Made by a program: the position numbers and the translations under genes. From the NCBI RefSeq assembly GCF_010501065.1, contig NZ_QVMM01000007.1:62001-126000 (forward strand): DNA of 64,000 nucleotides. Direction: 5' to 3'. The notes under the pieces were generated by a model that worked only from the letters and a program-made list of their open reading frames with translations, was not told the origin of the DNA and did no database searches. The stretch is from Dysgonomonas sp. 216 (lineage in GTDB: Bacteria > Bacteroidota > Bacteroidia > Bacteroidales > Dysgonomonadaceae). This document shows, piece after piece, positions 17,804 to 27,930 of the stretch. The stretch's first letter is position 1. Each line of letters begins with the position of its first letter.

Positions 17804-20512
17804 TTAATAATAGTAATAATCATTCATCATATCGTCGCCCGAAGAACTACCTCCACTGAAAGAAAAATTAAACCTATAAATAAAACTGAACAAAACAAAA
17901 CGGCTGATATAATTTGTCCGCATATCTGTAATTCCCGAATCGTGTACATGGCGTGTAATATTATTTCTATCGTTCAGAATATCGAAGCAATCGATTTTTA
18001 TAGTCCCTTTTCTATTTCTCAATACTTTTTTCGACGCCGACATATTCCACATCAATTCCGTTTTTTTAATATCGGACGAATATCCCGAGTTATACGAATA
18101 TCCTATATTGTTACTTACCTTTATATCGAAAGGTAATTCTACGCTTGTATAATTACCCAATTTATAGGTCGAAACATCTCTGTTTTCCTGATTCTCGAGG
18201 TTATTGCGGGTCATATTATAACTATGATTGAGCTGCAATCTCGATTCTACCTTTTTTGCGCTAAACGAAAGGTTAGCCCACTCGCTTATGTTCAGGTTAT
18301 TTGTTCTTACACGCGCCTCATTCGAATAGCTTATTCTTCGGGCAAAATAAGCCGAAGCCCCAACATCGAGCTTAAACTTTTTGTTTTTCAACGGAGTATT
18401 ATAACTCATAAACACATTTGTATTCCAGTCTCCGTTTTCGTTTACATAGGTTGTTTCGCTATTGTACAAAGAGTCTATTTTTGTTTTGCTTACCACCTTA
18501 TTCGATACGGTAGAAAAGCTGGCACTTAAATTGAAAAAGCGTTCTTTTTCGAAATGAGACTTCCTGTAGTTAAAATTAAAGCGATTATTAAAAGCAGTTT
18601 TCAGATTGGGATTTCCGTAAGACATGCTCTGTGCATTATATACAATAGTATCTGTCGACAATTCTCGCAAGCTGGGGCGAGACGTCCCGTTTTGATAGCT
18701 AAAATCGAGATATGTATCTTTACTACGGCGATACGACAGGTACCCTCCCGAAGTCCAATTAAACCGATTTTGCCGTAAATCTTCGTTCTTATCCCGATCG
18801 GGGCGTGTGATGGTGTTGCGCGAATACGATTGCACACCGCTAAGCACTATATTGTAGTGCAATTTTTCGCCACTATTCCCTTGAAATCGAAGCCTGACAG
18901 ATTGGTTTTCGGTTAGGTTATCCGTATTTCGGGTATAAGTGGAATCGATGATCGAATAATTACCCGAATCGTCTTTTTTAAAGTTATTATTGTCGTTTTC
19001 ATTGCTGTTTCTGCGATACGAATATTCAACCGCTACCAAATTTTTCTCTCCGATAGGTTCACTGTACGACAACGATAGCCCCCAGTTAGACGAAGCTGTT
19101 TTTCCTGCGGTTCTCAGGTCTTCGATAATACCATCAATATCCGATGAATAGGAGGTTTCGTACTTGTTAAATCCATTGCTCTTATTGCCTCTGAAATTAC
19201 CATCCACATTCAGGCTGACATTCCGTCTGCTGTGCCCTAGTTTACGGCCTACCATTAACGAAAAATTTAAATACGATCCGTCAGTCTTCGTATATCGATT
19301 CGATTGATTGTATGTTGTATCCTTTCCTTCAACAAACGACTTCGAATTTGATGTGTTATTATTATTTTTGCTATTATATGAACCCGATGTTCGAAAATAT
19401 ATTCGCGTTAAAGTATCGGGCTTCCATGAAAAATTAACACTCCCACGCATCGATTTTCCTCTATCGACCGATTTTGAGCTGCTCGAATTTATACGGTTTC
19501 CGTCGGGAAGAAATAGTTCGGAATAGTCATCCGATTTGAATGTACTTTTATTGTCTTCGTACCGAAAATCTCCGTCAATACTGAATTTATCTTTCTTTTC
19601 GTGAGACAAGTTAACTCCTATATTTTGTTCCCTGTCTTCGCCCATTAAACCCATACTCATTCCGTATCCATCGGGGTCTGGAATATTTTTAAGGTTTCCT
19701 ACCAACGAAATCTGATTGTCGCCCGACAGCATATTTGCCATAAGTTTATTTGCATATCGGTCTTCCGTACCATATCCTGTGCGCACATCGCCAAACAAGC
19801 TTTTCTTGTATTCTTCTTTTATTTCAAGGTTAATTACCTGTTCTCTGTTTTCTTCGTCCTTAACACCCGAAGCTTTCTCTTTTTCCGATTCTTCTTTAAA
19901 CAATTGCAGCTTTTTAACCATGTTGGCAGGAAGATTTTTCAGCGCCATTTTTATGTCGTTACCAAAAAACTCTTTACCATCTACCAGAATTTTGGTAATT
20001 GCTTTACCGTTTGCACTTAAATTACCGTTTTCGTCAAGTTCTATGCCCGGAATATTCTTTATCAAATCTTCTAAAAGATCGTTTTCATCGTCAAGATAAG
20101 CATCTGCATTGTATTCTATGGTATCGCCTTTAACCACAATGTTCGGAATTTCGGCTGTAACTATCGCTTCGTCCAATATTTTAGAATCGGTATTCAGATA
20201 AACTATTCCGAGATTATGATTTTTTTTCTTATCAGTTACCAAAATATCATAAAACCGAGGACTGTAACCCAAAAGCGAAATCTCTACAGTGTAACTGCCA
20301 TTATTTATCTGCTTAAGATTAAATATTCCGTTTTCGGATGCAGTCGAGCCTTTTACATAAGCACTGTCGGCCTTGTTAAGAATACGTATCAGGGCAAAGC
20401 CAATAACTTCATTTTTCAGGCTATCACGCACCTCTCCCTGTATCGAACCACCTTGCCCGAAAACAGTTAGCGAGAAGCCTAAAAGAAAAAATGAAATAAT
20501 AAGAAACCGCAT
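17804..20512 (-). CDS. Outer-membrane beta-barrel protein with CarboxypepD-like domain (SusC-related)
   Basis: A 902-aa protein with a signal peptide (MRFLIISFFLLGFSLTVFGQ). It has an N-terminal carboxypeptidase-regulatory-like domain (GGSIQGEVRDSLKNEVIGFALI, about residues 22-105) and a plug-like domain (residues about 115-215, GDTIEYNADAYLDDENDLLEDLI, LVDGKEFFGND). The long C-terminal barrel of alternating polar and aromatic strands ends in an aromatic tail, GDDMMNDYYYY. This is the outer-membrane beta-barrel family found beside TonB-dependent receptors in Bacteroidetes, without a clear TonB box. Ligand unknown. A weak TATCTTCG lies upstream (20550-20557). The TPR gene follows on the same strand. 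Confidence 0.82.
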   Translation of the reverse strand: MRFLIISFFLLGFSLTVFGQGGSIQGEVRDSLKNEVIGFALIRILNKADSAYVKGSTASENGIFNLKQINNGSYTVEISLLGYSPRFYDILVTDKKKNHNLGIVYLNTDSKILDEAIVTAEIPNIVVKGDTIEYNADAYLDDENDLLEDLIKNIPGIELDENGNLSANGKAITKILVDGKEFFGNDIKMALKNLPANMVKKLQLFKEESEKEKASGVKDEENREQVINLEIKEEYKKSLFGDVRTGYGTEDRYANKLMANMLSGDNQISLVGNLKNIPDPDGYGMSMGLMGEDREQNIGVNLSHEKKDKFSIDGDFRYEDNKSTFKSDDYSELFLPDGNRINSSSSKSVDRGKSMRGSVNFSWKPDTLTRIYFRTSGSYNSKNNNNTSNSKSFVEGKDTTYNQSNRYTKTDGSYLNFSLMVGRKLGHSRRNVSLNVDGNFRGNKSNGFNKYETSYSSDIDGIIEDLRTAGKTASSNWGLSLSYSEPIGEKNLVAVEYSYRRNSNENDNNNFKKDDSGNYSIIDSTYTRNTDNLTENQSVRLRFQGNSGEKLHYNIVLSGVQSYSRNTITRPDRDKNEDLRQNRFNWTSGGYLSYRRSKDTYLDFSYQNGTSRPSLRELSTDTIVYNAQSMSYGNPNLKTAFNNRFNFNYRKSHFEKERFFNLSASFSTVSNKVVSKTKIDSLYNSETTYVNENGDWNTNVFMSYNTPLKNKKFKLDVGASAYFARRISYSNEARVRTNNLNISEWANLSFSAKKVESRLQLNHSYNMTRNNLENQENRDVSTYKLGNYTSVELPFDIKVSNNIGYSYNSGYSSDIKKTELMWNMSASKKVLRNRKGTIKIDCFDILNDRNNITRHVHDSGITDMRTNYISRFVLFSFIYRFNFSFSGGSSSGDDMMNDYYYY

Positions 20513-20708
20513 GTGACTACCCCAATTAAAATCATCTGTAAATAAGAGGCGAAGATAACGCTTTTTGCATAAATGCTTATGGCATATTTACAGATAAAAA
20601 ACACCGATTTGCGCATAACATATTCAGTATTAATGCAAAATACAATTTTTGTATATAAAATTAGTTAAATGAATTAATAATAAACGAGCTTTGTATCATA
20701 CTTTTAAC

Positions 20709-20716
20709 TATATTTG
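20709..20716 (+). promoter_or_regulatory. Putative -7 element TATATTTG before the GT117 gene
   Basis: TATATTTG matches TAnnTTTG 42 bp before the ATG at 20759. A TTTG at 20690-20693 is only 15 bp upstream, shorter than usual spacing. Confidence 0.5.
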
Positions 20717-20758
20717 CAGCCAAATAAAAAAACAACTGTAAATCTATAGCTTGTCAGT

Positions 20759-23700
20759 ATGAGTAAATACAATCTTATTAATAACATTCTGGGGTGGTTT
20801 TGTTTTATCATTGCAGCAACAACATATTTGCTAACCATAGAACCTACTGCCAGTTTCTGGGATTGTGGGGAGTTTATCACCTCGGCATATAAATTAGAAG
20901 TTGGGCACCCTCCGGGCGCACCCTTCTTTATGTTAACCGGAAAATTCTTTACTCTTTTCGCTTCCGATCCGTCTCAGGTAGCAATGATGGTAAATGCCAT
21001 GTCGGCATTACTAAGCGCACTTACAATATTATTCTTATTCTGGACTGTTACTCATCTGGCCAAAAAACTTGTATATGCCAATAACGGTAAAGAAATGACT
21101 ACCGGCGAACTTATCGCTATTATGGGCTGCGGCTTGGTAGGGGCTCTCACATATACATTTACCGATACGTTTTGGTTTTCGGCTGTCGAAGGAGAAGTTT
21201 ATGCCTATTCGTCGATGTTTACGGCTCTTGTGTTTTGGCTGATACTGAAATGGGAAAACCGTGCCGACCAACCCGGTTCCGATAAATGGCTTGTACTTAT
21301 AGCATATACAATGGGGCTTTCGATCGGGGTCCATTTGCTTAACTTGCTTTGTATTCCGGCTATTGTTTTGGTGTATTATTATAAAAGAGCAGACAAGGTT
21401 ACACTTAAGGGAACATTATTATACTTAATTCTATCGTTGTTGCTTATAGTTATACTGATGTATGGCATCATCCCCGGATTTACCAAAGTTGGCGGATGGT
21501 TCGAACTATTGTTTGTAAACTCGTTAGGATTTTCATACAACTCCGGATTATTTGTATATCTGTTCATATTGATAGCTGTTATTGTGTGGGGTGTTTATAC
21601 AACCATGACATCGAAAAAAGAGAACATTGGTGTTTCTAAAATATCGTTTCTGCTTTGCCTTGCACTTTCAGGCGTATTATTTATCAGTTCGAACGCCGTT
21701 TTATGGGTAGTTTTGTTCCTTGCGGCAATATTCGCACTTTTCTTCTATTTCAAAAATATCAGCCTCAGATTTCTGAATACATCAATTCTATGTCTGATGG
21801 TTATTCTTATAGGTTACTCTTCGTTTGCATTAATTCCAATCCGTTCGGCGGCTAACACCCCGATGGATCAGAACTCGCCCGAAGATGTATTTTCGTTAAC
21901 CGACTATCTTAACCGTGAGCAGTACGGAGATACACCTCTGTTTTACGGAAAAACTTTTGCTTCGGATGTTCAACGCGATAGCAAAGGTCGTCCTGTTGAA
22001 GCAAACGTAAAAGAAAAATACGACCAAATAGTAAAACAGAACGAAAACGAAAAAGACCGCTATTTTGTAGCAAGCAAAACACCAAGCTACAAATACACCA
22101 AATCGATGTTATTCCCTCGTATGCACTCAAGCGAAACCAGGCATATCGAAGGATACAAAATGTGGGGAGGAATATCGGACAAGCAGGTTGAAGCAAAACA
22201 ACAACCTACATTCCTGCAAAATATGCAGTTCTTCTTTAGCTACCAGCTTAATTTTATGTACTGGCGGTATTTTATGTGGAATTTCTCGGGTCGACAAAAC
22301 GACATACAGAACATGGGTGGCATAAACAACGGAAACTGGATATCGGGCATTGGGTTTATCGATAGCTTGCGCGGACTTGGCCCTCAGGATGATCTTCCTC
22401 CGGATATTGCCGATAATAAAGGACACAATGTATACTATATGCTTCCGCTATTGCTTGGTATTATTGGTATTGTTTATCAGGTAACACGTAAAGGCAAGGG
22501 AGAGCAACAATTTCTGGTTACATTCATGTTATTCTTCATGACGGGAATCGCCATAGTTATTTATCTTAACCAAAAACCATTCGAGCCCCGTGAACGTGAT
22601 TATGCATACGCCGGATCGTTTTATGCTTTCTGTATCTGGATAGGATTTGGTGTTGCCGGATTGTGGGCTTTACTAAAAAAATATCTGAGCGAAGCTCCTG
22701 CCGCTGGAATTGTTACAGTAGTAACTTTGCTGATCCCGATACAAATGGCTTCGCAAAACTGGGACGACCACGATCGATCGGGACGTACCACTATGCGCGA
22801 CTTCGGGATGAATTATCTGAAAAGCTGTGAACCCGATGCTATACTATTCACAAACGGAGACAATGATACATTCCCACTATGGTATGCACAAGAAGTAGAA
22901 GGATTCAGAACCGATGTGCGTGTATGTAATCTGAGTTATCTGCAAACCGATTGGTATGTCGACCAAATGAGACGCCAGGCGTACGACTCGAATCCATTAC
23001 CTATTACGTGGGAGAAAAAAGACTATATAGGCGATAAAGGATTATATGCTTATGTGGTAACTAAAAAACAAATAGAAACAGCTGTTCAAAATCAGGTAAA
23101 ACGTGAGGCCGGAGGCAATAACTGGCTCGAAAGAATGGGATCGGAGAATATTAACTATTCGCAAATATATGATCAAAATGCCTTTAAAGAAACAATGCCT
23201 TTAAATGACATGATGAACATATTTAAAACCCAAACCAGCTACGCACCTTTCAATCCGTTCATCGATGAAGGATTCGTTATACCATCGGATAAGTTAACAA
23301 TGCCTATCGATTCAGCTTCGGTCGATTGGGCAGGGCTTAATACAATGCCTAAATCGGAAATGACAATAAACCTTGCCGGAAAATCGGTGGTTTATCGCAA
23401 CGACCTGATGATAATGGAGATGCTTAACAACATCAACAAAGAAGGCTGGAAACGTCCTATATACTATGCCGCAACAGTTGGTAACGACATGTACCTCAAC
23501 TTACGCAACCAATTCTTGCTCGAAGGTATTACATACCGCATATTGCCGGGAATAGTTAATCCGACAGGTGTAAATACCGATGTTGCTTTCGATAATATGG
23601 TGAACAAATTTAAATGGGGCAACATTGAAAATCCAAAAATATATCTCGACGAAAACACATTAAGAATGTGCCGTTCGTTCAGATTGATGTTCATTCAAGT

Positions 23701-24253
23701 GATAGGTGGGCTTATAGAAGAAGGAAAAATGGATAAAGCCCTTATTGCACTGAACACTTGTGTGGAAAAAATACCCGGAAACACTGTACCATTCGGAGCA
23801 GAAGCTGTTAGCTTAAGCGAATTTTATTACGCCTTGGGACAACCCCAAAAGGCAAAAGAAATACTGAATCAGATAAGCGACAGGGCGCAAAGAACAATAA
23901 ACTGGTACAACAGGCTTACCCCAAAACAAATGCAAAACTGTACCCGCGAAATAGCTGAAAGTTTCGAAGCATTGCTACGTACTGCTTCGCTAAGCAATTT
24001 GAACGGAGACAGAGAAACATATACAACAGTTTCGAACAATCTTTTAACGTATGCCGAACTATATTACAGAGCAGGAATACCTGCACTGGGTAATTATGCA
24101 TTAAAAAGCATTGCCGACGATGCAATAGTTCAATACCAAACAAGCGTGGATTCGATTTTCCGTGCCGAACAAGAGATAGCCATACATAAAACTTTGGCTA
24201 CCGTACAAAAGTACAATCCACACTTGTTGAGAGAATATGGTTCGCAACAGTAA
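20759..24253 (+). CDS. DUF2723 (GT117-type) multi-spanning membrane glycosyltransferase
   Basis: A 1164-aa integral membrane protein. The first 300 residues hold the DUF2723 signature: TYLLTIEPTASFWDCGEFIT, then YKLEVGHPPGAPFFMLTGKF. The acidic DCGEF after the first helix resembles the active site of GT-C protein O-mannosyltransferases. About ten or more hydrophobic segments follow up to residue 670, with the loop QKPFEPRERDYAYAGSF. The remaining 500 residues are soluble, with a second block FTNGDNDTFPLWYAQEVEG and a C-terminal helical TPR-like region. Family members are assigned to CAZy GT117; a role in protein O-glycosylation of envelope proteins is plausible but inferred. A hairpin terminator follows the stop codon. 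Confidence 0.87.
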   Translation: MSKYNLINNILGWFCFIIAATTYLLTIEPTASFWDCGEFITSAYKLEVGHPPGAPFFMLTGKFFTLFASDPSQVAMMVNAMSALLSALTILFLFWTVTHLAKKLVYANNGKEMTTGELIAIMGCGLVGALTYTFTDTFWFSAVEGEVYAYSSMFTALVFWLILKWENRADQPGSDKWLVLIAYTMGLSIGVHLLNLLCIPAIVLVYYYKRADKVTLKGTLLYLILSLLLIVILMYGIIPGFTKVGGWFELLFVNSLGFSYNSGLFVYLFILIAVIVWGVYTTMTSKKENIGVSKISFLLCLALSGVLFISSNAVLWVVLFLAAIFALFFYFKNISLRFLNTSILCLMVILIGYSSFALIPIRSAANTPMDQNSPEDVFSLTDYLNREQYGDTPLFYGKTFASDVQRDSKGRPVEANVKEKYDQIVKQNENEKDRYFVASKTPSYKYTKSMLFPRMHSSETRHIEGYKMWGGISDKQVEAKQQPTFLQNMQFFFSYQLNFMYWRYFMWNFSGRQNDIQNMGGINNGNWISGIGFIDSLRGLGPQDDLPPDIADNKGHNVYYMLPLLLGIIGIVYQVTRKGKGEQQFLVTFMLFFMTGIAIVIYLNQKPFEPRERDYAYAGSFYAFCIWIGFGVAGLWALLKKYLSEAPAAGIVTVVTLLIPIQMASQNWDDHDRSGRTTMRDFGMNYLKSCEPDAILFTNGDNDTFPLWYAQEVEGFRTDVRVCNLSYLQTDWYVDQMRRQAYDSNPLPITWEKKDYIGDKGLYAYVVTKKQIETAVQNQVKREAGGNNWLERMGSENINYSQIYDQNAFKETMPLNDMMNIFKTQTSYAPFNPFIDEGFVIPSDKLTMPIDSASVDWAGLNTMPKSEMTINLAGKSVVYRNDLMIMEMLNNINKEGWKRPIYYAATVGNDMYLNLRNQFLLEGITYRILPGIVNPTGVNTDVAFDNMVNKFKWGNIENPKIYLDENTLRMCRSFRLMFIQVIGGLIEEGKMDKALIALNTCVEKIPGNTVPFGAEAVSLSEFYYALGQPQKAKEILNQISDRAQRTINWYNRLTPKQMQNCTREIAESFEALLRTASLSNLNGDRETYTTVSNNLLTYAELYYRAGIPALGNYALKSIADDAIVQYQTSVDSIFRAEQEIAIHKTLATVQKYNPHLLREYGSQQ

Positions 24254-24267
24254 ATGAATGATAAAAG

Positions 24268-24312
24268 AGAGTATGTTTACTTCCGTGAGGAAAAACATAC
24301 TCTTATCCTTTT
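24268..24312 (+). terminator. Hairpin terminator after the GT117 gene
   Basis: An 11-bp perfect stem AGAGTATGTTT (24268-24278) pairs with AAACATACTCT (24293-24303) over a 14-nt loop and is followed by TATCCTTTTT. It sits inside the longest frame of the deacetylase gene, which argues for the later start of that gene. Confidence 0.65.
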
Positions 24313-24316
24313 TAGT

Positions 24317-24934
24317 ATGTTAATAGAACAACCACCATTGATATATAGGATGATGTTTCCCGGAGGCATTTGGAAGATAAAGCCTTCCGACGGGGAAAAA
24401 ATCGTCTACCTTACGTTTGATGACGGTCCGATTCCCGAAATGACTCCATGGGTGTTGGACGTGCTAGACAAATACAACATTAAAGCAACCTTCTTTTGTG
24501 TAGGCGACAATGTTAAAAAACACCCCGATGTTTTTAAACAAGTTATAGATAAAGGGCATAAAGTAGGTAACCATACCTTCAACCATTTACAAGGATTGCG
24601 GACACGAACAAAAAACTATATAAAAAATGCCGAACTGGCTTCGGAATATATCGATTCGTATTTGTTTCGTCCCCCTCACGGGCACATTAGGTTCCGCCAG
24701 TTTTTCAAACTCCGGAGAAAATATAAAATAATACTTTGGGATGTAGTAACCCGCGATTACAGCAACAGAATGACTCCCGATAAAGTATTTGCCAATGTAA
24801 AAAAATACGTCCGAAATGGGTCGGTTATTGTATTTCACGATTCGTTGAAAGCCCAAAAAAACATCAAAGAGGCTTTACCAAAATCAATAGAATGGCTTAT
24901 CGAACAAGGATATTCTTTTCGCTTGCTTGACTAA
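24317..24934 (+). CDS. Polysaccharide deacetylase (NodB domain, CE4)
   Basis: CE4 metal-dependent deacetylase of N- or O-acetylated glycans. The NodB motifs are visible: motif 1 TFDDGP (catalytic Asp and metal Asp), motif 2 GNHTFNH (metal His pair), motif 3 RPPHG, motif 4 as WDVVTRDYSN, and motif 5 VIVFHDS. The frame reaches back to an ATG at 24254. The ATG at 24317 (MLIEQPPLIYRMMFPG, 205 aa) is chosen because the 24268-24312 terminator hairpin would otherwise be inside the gene. No clear signal peptide is present, so either it acts in the cytoplasm or the N-terminal hydrophobic segment is an anchor. Substrate unknown. Confidence 0.9.
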   Translation: MLIEQPPLIYRMMFPGGIWKIKPSDGEKIVYLTFDDGPIPEMTPWVLDVLDKYNIKATFFCVGDNVKKHPDVFKQVIDKGHKVGNHTFNHLQGLRTRTKNYIKNAELASEYIDSYLFRPPHGHIRFRQFFKLRRKYKIILWDVVTRDYSNRMTPDKVFANVKKYVRNGSVIVFHDSLKAQKNIKEALPKSIEWLIEQGYSFRLLD

Positions 24935-24940
24935 TTTACG

Positions 24941-26164
24941 TCAATCGCGCAGCAAAATAGAGCTATCGCCATAACTTAAAAAACGGAAATCGTGAGATAG
25001 CGCATAGTCGTAAATCTCTTTCCAATTACCTTTCACAAAAGCCGAAACTAAAAGTAACAGTGTACTTTTAGGCTGATGAAAGTTTGTAACAATACCCTCT
25101 ACAATCTTAAATTCGTAACCCGGCGCTATAATTATTTGCGTATCGGCAAATAGTGTTTCCAGTTCATTCCGATCGAGATAATGCAGTATGTTTTGTAATG
25201 CTTTTTTCGCCCCTATTTGGTTATTAGCTTCGTCATAAGGTTGCCATTGCAACACCTTCAGTTCGCTAACATCCGGATTATCTTCAAGAAGCGAACCTAT
25301 ATAGTAAAGGCTTTCGAGTGTACGCACCGAAGTTGTACCTACTGCAATAACCTTTCCTCTGTTTTCTATTAGCTGCCCGATGGTATTTTTAGATACAGCT
25401 ATAAACTCGTTGTGCATGGTATGCCCTTCTATGGTTTCGCTCTTTACCGGTTTAAATGTACCCGCACCTACATGTAAGGTAACTTCGGCAGTGCGAATAC
25501 CTTTATCTTCTAAGTCCGAAAAAACATCTTCGGTAAAGTGTAAACCCGCAGTAGGTGCAGCAACCGACCCTTTTATTTTGGAATACAGAGTTTGATATGT
25601 TTCCTTGTCTTTTTCTTCGGTCTGACGATTAAGGTAAGGCGGAATTGGCAGTTCGCCTCCGTTTTCGAGCAAATCGGAAAAGGTATATGTCTGATTATCC
25701 CATACAAATTCTACAATATGGCTATCGCCTGCTGTATGTAAACGATTTGCAGTGAGGGTTATCTCATTTCCGTCAATGTATACAGTTTTCGACAGCTCTC
25801 CATCTTTCCACTTTTTCAGGTTGCCTATTAAACAATACCACGAACATTTGCGGGTTTGCTGAAAAATAAGGGCATAGTCGTGCGGCTGATGCGGTTCGAG
25901 GCAAAATATCTCTATTTGTGCACCTGTAGGTTTTCGAAAAAACATACGTGCCTGTATAACTTTGGTATTATTGAAAATCATCAGGCTACCCGAAGGAATA
26001 TAAGATGTAACGGACGAAAACACATCTTCGCCAATTGTATCATTACGATATACCAGAAGCTTCGATTCATCCCTTTTGCTTAATGGGTACTTAGCTATTC
26101 TGTCATCGGGAAGATTGTAATCAAAGTCGTTTATATGAAGTTGCTGCGGATTATATATTTTCAC
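24941..26164 (-). CDS. queA: QueA family: S-adenosylmethionine:tRNA ribosyltransferase-isomerase-like
   Basis: QueA transfers the ribosyl part of SAM to preQ1 in tRNA to form epoxyqueuosine. The protein has family blocks YNLPDDRIAKYPLSKRDESK, RMFFRKPTGAQIEIF, GSVAAPTAGLHFTEDVF, TLHVGAGTFKPV, VIAVGTTSVRTLESL and NFHQPKSTLLLLVSAF. The longest frame begins at 26272, but a TATTTTTG promoter element lies at 26185-26192 inside it and the family N-terminus aligns to a GTG at 26164, so 407 aa is chosen. This exceeds the roughly 350 aa of E. coli QueA; Bacteroidetes often carry a longer paralogue, and this may be that form rather than the canonical enzyme. Convergent with the deacetylase gene, 6 bp apart. 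Confidence 0.87.
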   Translation of the reverse strand: MKIYNPQQLHINDFDYNLPDDRIAKYPLSKRDESKLLVYRNDTIGEDVFSSVTSYIPSGSLMIFNNTKVIQARMFFRKPTGAQIEIFCLEPHQPHDYALIFQQTRKCSWYCLIGNLKKWKDGELSKTVYIDGNEITLTANRLHTAGDSHIVEFVWDNQTYTFSDLLENGGELPIPPYLNRQTEEKDKETYQTLYSKIKGSVAAPTAGLHFTEDVFSDLEDKGIRTAEVTLHVGAGTFKPVKSETIEGHTMHNEFIAVSKNTIGQLIENRGKVIAVGTTSVRTLESLYYIGSLLEDNPDVSELKVLQWQPYDEANNQIGAKKALQNILHYLDRNELETLFADTQIIIAPGYEFKIVEGIVTNFHQPKSTLLLLVSAFVKGNWKEIYDYALSHDFRFLSYGDSSILLRD

Positions 26165-26184
26165 GTTTTCTTTTTTTATTCGGA

Positions 26185-26192
26185 CAAAAATA
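26185..26192 (-). promoter_or_regulatory. Putative -7 element TATTTTTG for the queA-like gene
   Basis: TATTTTTG on the minus strand matches TAnnTTTG, 20 bp before the GTG start at 26164, and supports that start over the upstream extension. Confidence 0.45.
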
Positions 26193-26235
26193 GTCAACTT
26201 TGCCCTAATAAAAAATAAAGAAGGGCAATACAAAA

Positions 26236-27273
26236 ATGAAAATAGGAGATAGAGTCCGTTTTCTGAATACAACAGGAGGCGGTATTGTAACAGGATTTCA
26301 AGGAAAAGATATTGTGATAGTAGATGACGATGGATTCGACACTCCTATGCTTATTCGTGAGGTTGTAGTTGTTGAATCTGCCGGAGAAGCTCAGGTGCGC
26401 CAATCGGTAAAAGCACCTAGTGAGATTTTTTCGACACCACAACCTAAAGAAGAAGAGCCTGTAGTAATAGAAGAAACCAAAGAAGGCGAACAACTTACCA
26501 TTTGCCTCGCCTATCTGCCTGTCGACATAAAAAGCCTCAATACAACATCTTACGAATGCTATCTGGTAAACGACAGTAACTATTACCTTGCATACAGTTA
26601 TATGAGTCGTAACGACGGCGGCTGGTTATGTCGTGCGTCGGGTGTTATAGAGCCTAATATGAAAATGTTTATTGAAGAATTCGAGAAATCCGACCTAAAC
26701 GACCTGGAACATATCGGATTTCAATACATTGCCTACAAAAAGGATAAGCCTTTTGCCCTTAAAAATCCTGTACTTGCCCAAATACATATCGATACTGTGA
26801 AGTTCTACAAACTACACAGTTTTCGCGATAACGACTATTTTAACGACGATGCTATTGTATATTACATTACACGCCGCGACTTGCCCGAAAAACAAATTAT
26901 AATATCGGGAGAAGAACTAAGCCGTGCCATGATGGAAAAGGAGGTAGCTGAAAGGCCAAAAAAGCAAGCGATTTCGAAAAAGAATGCCAATCCTGTTATT
27001 GAGGTCGACCTGCATATTTCGGAATTGATTGATACTACAGCCGGATTAGAAGCCGGCGATATTCTCGAATACCAGATGGACAAGTTCAGGGAAGTAATGG
27101 AAGATAACATTAAAAATAAAGGACAAAAAATAGTATTTATACATGGCAAAGGTAACGGAGTATTAAAAAATGCCGTACTGAACGAACTGAAAAACAAGTA
27201 CAAAGGAGTATACTATCAGGATGCCTCGTTCCGTGAATACGGATTCGGAGCAACAATGGTGACTATTAAATAA
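26236..27273 (+). CDS. DUF2027 and Smr domain protein
   Basis: A 345-aa protein. The N-terminus (residues 1-50, MKIGDRVRFLNTTGGGIVTG, IVIVDDDGFDTPMLIREVVVV) and middle part match DUF2027 of Bacteroidetes. The C-terminal 90 residues form an Smr domain: VIEVDLHISEL (the LDLH motif), FIHGKGNGVLKNAVL (the HGxGxGxL motif) and YGFGATMVTIK at the very end. Smr domains of MutS2-like proteins are nucleases acting on branched DNA, and some act on RNA in ribosome rescue. No MutS ATPase is attached here. The gene is divergent from the queA-like gene and leads into a lipoprotein gene 26 bp downstream. Confidence 0.88.
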   Translation: MKIGDRVRFLNTTGGGIVTGFQGKDIVIVDDDGFDTPMLIREVVVVESAGEAQVRQSVKAPSEIFSTPQPKEEEPVVIEETKEGEQLTICLAYLPVDIKSLNTTSYECYLVNDSNYYLAYSYMSRNDGGWLCRASGVIEPNMKMFIEEFEKSDLNDLEHIGFQYIAYKKDKPFALKNPVLAQIHIDTVKFYKLHSFRDNDYFNDDAIVYYITRRDLPEKQIIISGEELSRAMMEKEVAERPKKQAISKKNANPVIEVDLHISELIDTTAGLEAGDILEYQMDKFREVMEDNIKNKGQKIVFIHGKGNGVLKNAVLNELKNKYKGVYYQDASFREYGFGATMVTIK

Positions 27274-27299
27274 TTAATACAAATAACAAACTTTAATTT

Positions 27300-27890
27300 A
27301 TGAGAAGAAAAACTGGAATATTAGGCATTGTTATAAGTCTGATGCTTATTTTTAGCGGGTGTGATGTATCGAAAGAGCTGTCAAGTGCATATAATATCAC
27401 ACAGTGCAAATACGACTATAATTCGATATCGAACCTTACTGTATCGGGGATGAACCTGTCGAGTGGAATTTCGGCGACAAATGTACTTAAACTCACGTCT
27501 ATACTTACAGGGCAGGCCAATTCCATCCCAATGAATTTCACATTGAATATGGATGTTAAAAACCCTAATCAGTCGGCAGCAAAAATGCACGGCATGCAGT
27601 ATATTATAAGTATAGACGACATTGAATTCACTACAGGATCGGTAAACCAAACAATGAACATTGCAGCCGGCGGAAAACAAACATTGCCTCTTACAATAGG
27701 TCTCGACCTTGCTACTTTAATGAAATCGAATTCAAAAACAGCGGTACAAAACATAGCTAAAAACTTTTTAGGTATAGGCAATAGTAAATCTAAGGTAACC
27801 GTACAACTAAAACCAACCTTTATGATAGGAAGTACCCCTATCACTTCGCCTGTTTACATACCTGTAAGTTTTAACTTTGGAGGTAAATAG
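27300..27890 (+). CDS. LEA14-like lipoprotein
   Basis: A 196-aa predicted lipoprotein: signal MRRKTGILGIVISLMLI with lipobox IFSGC (Cys about residue 21). The mature part is a single beta-rich domain with NLTVSGMNLSS, NFTLNMDVKNPNQSAAKMHG, YIISIDDIEFTTG and LPLTIGLDL. These resemble the LEA14/WHy fold, in which conserved N-P marks a beta turn. Function in bacteria is not established. It follows the DUF2027/Smr gene by 26 bp and ends at a strong bidirectional terminator. Confidence 0.8.
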   Translation: MRRKTGILGIVISLMLIFSGCDVSKELSSAYNITQCKYDYNSISNLTVSGMNLSSGISATNVLKLTSILTGQANSIPMNFTLNMDVKNPNQSAAKMHGMQYIISIDDIEFTTGSVNQTMNIAAGGKQTLPLTIGLDLATLMKSNSKTAVQNIAKNFLGIGNSKSKVTVQLKPTFMIGSTPITSPVYIPVSFNFGGK

Positions 27891-27930
27891 CCTAAAGCAG
27901 ATAATGCTATAAATCATGTGAACGATAAAG

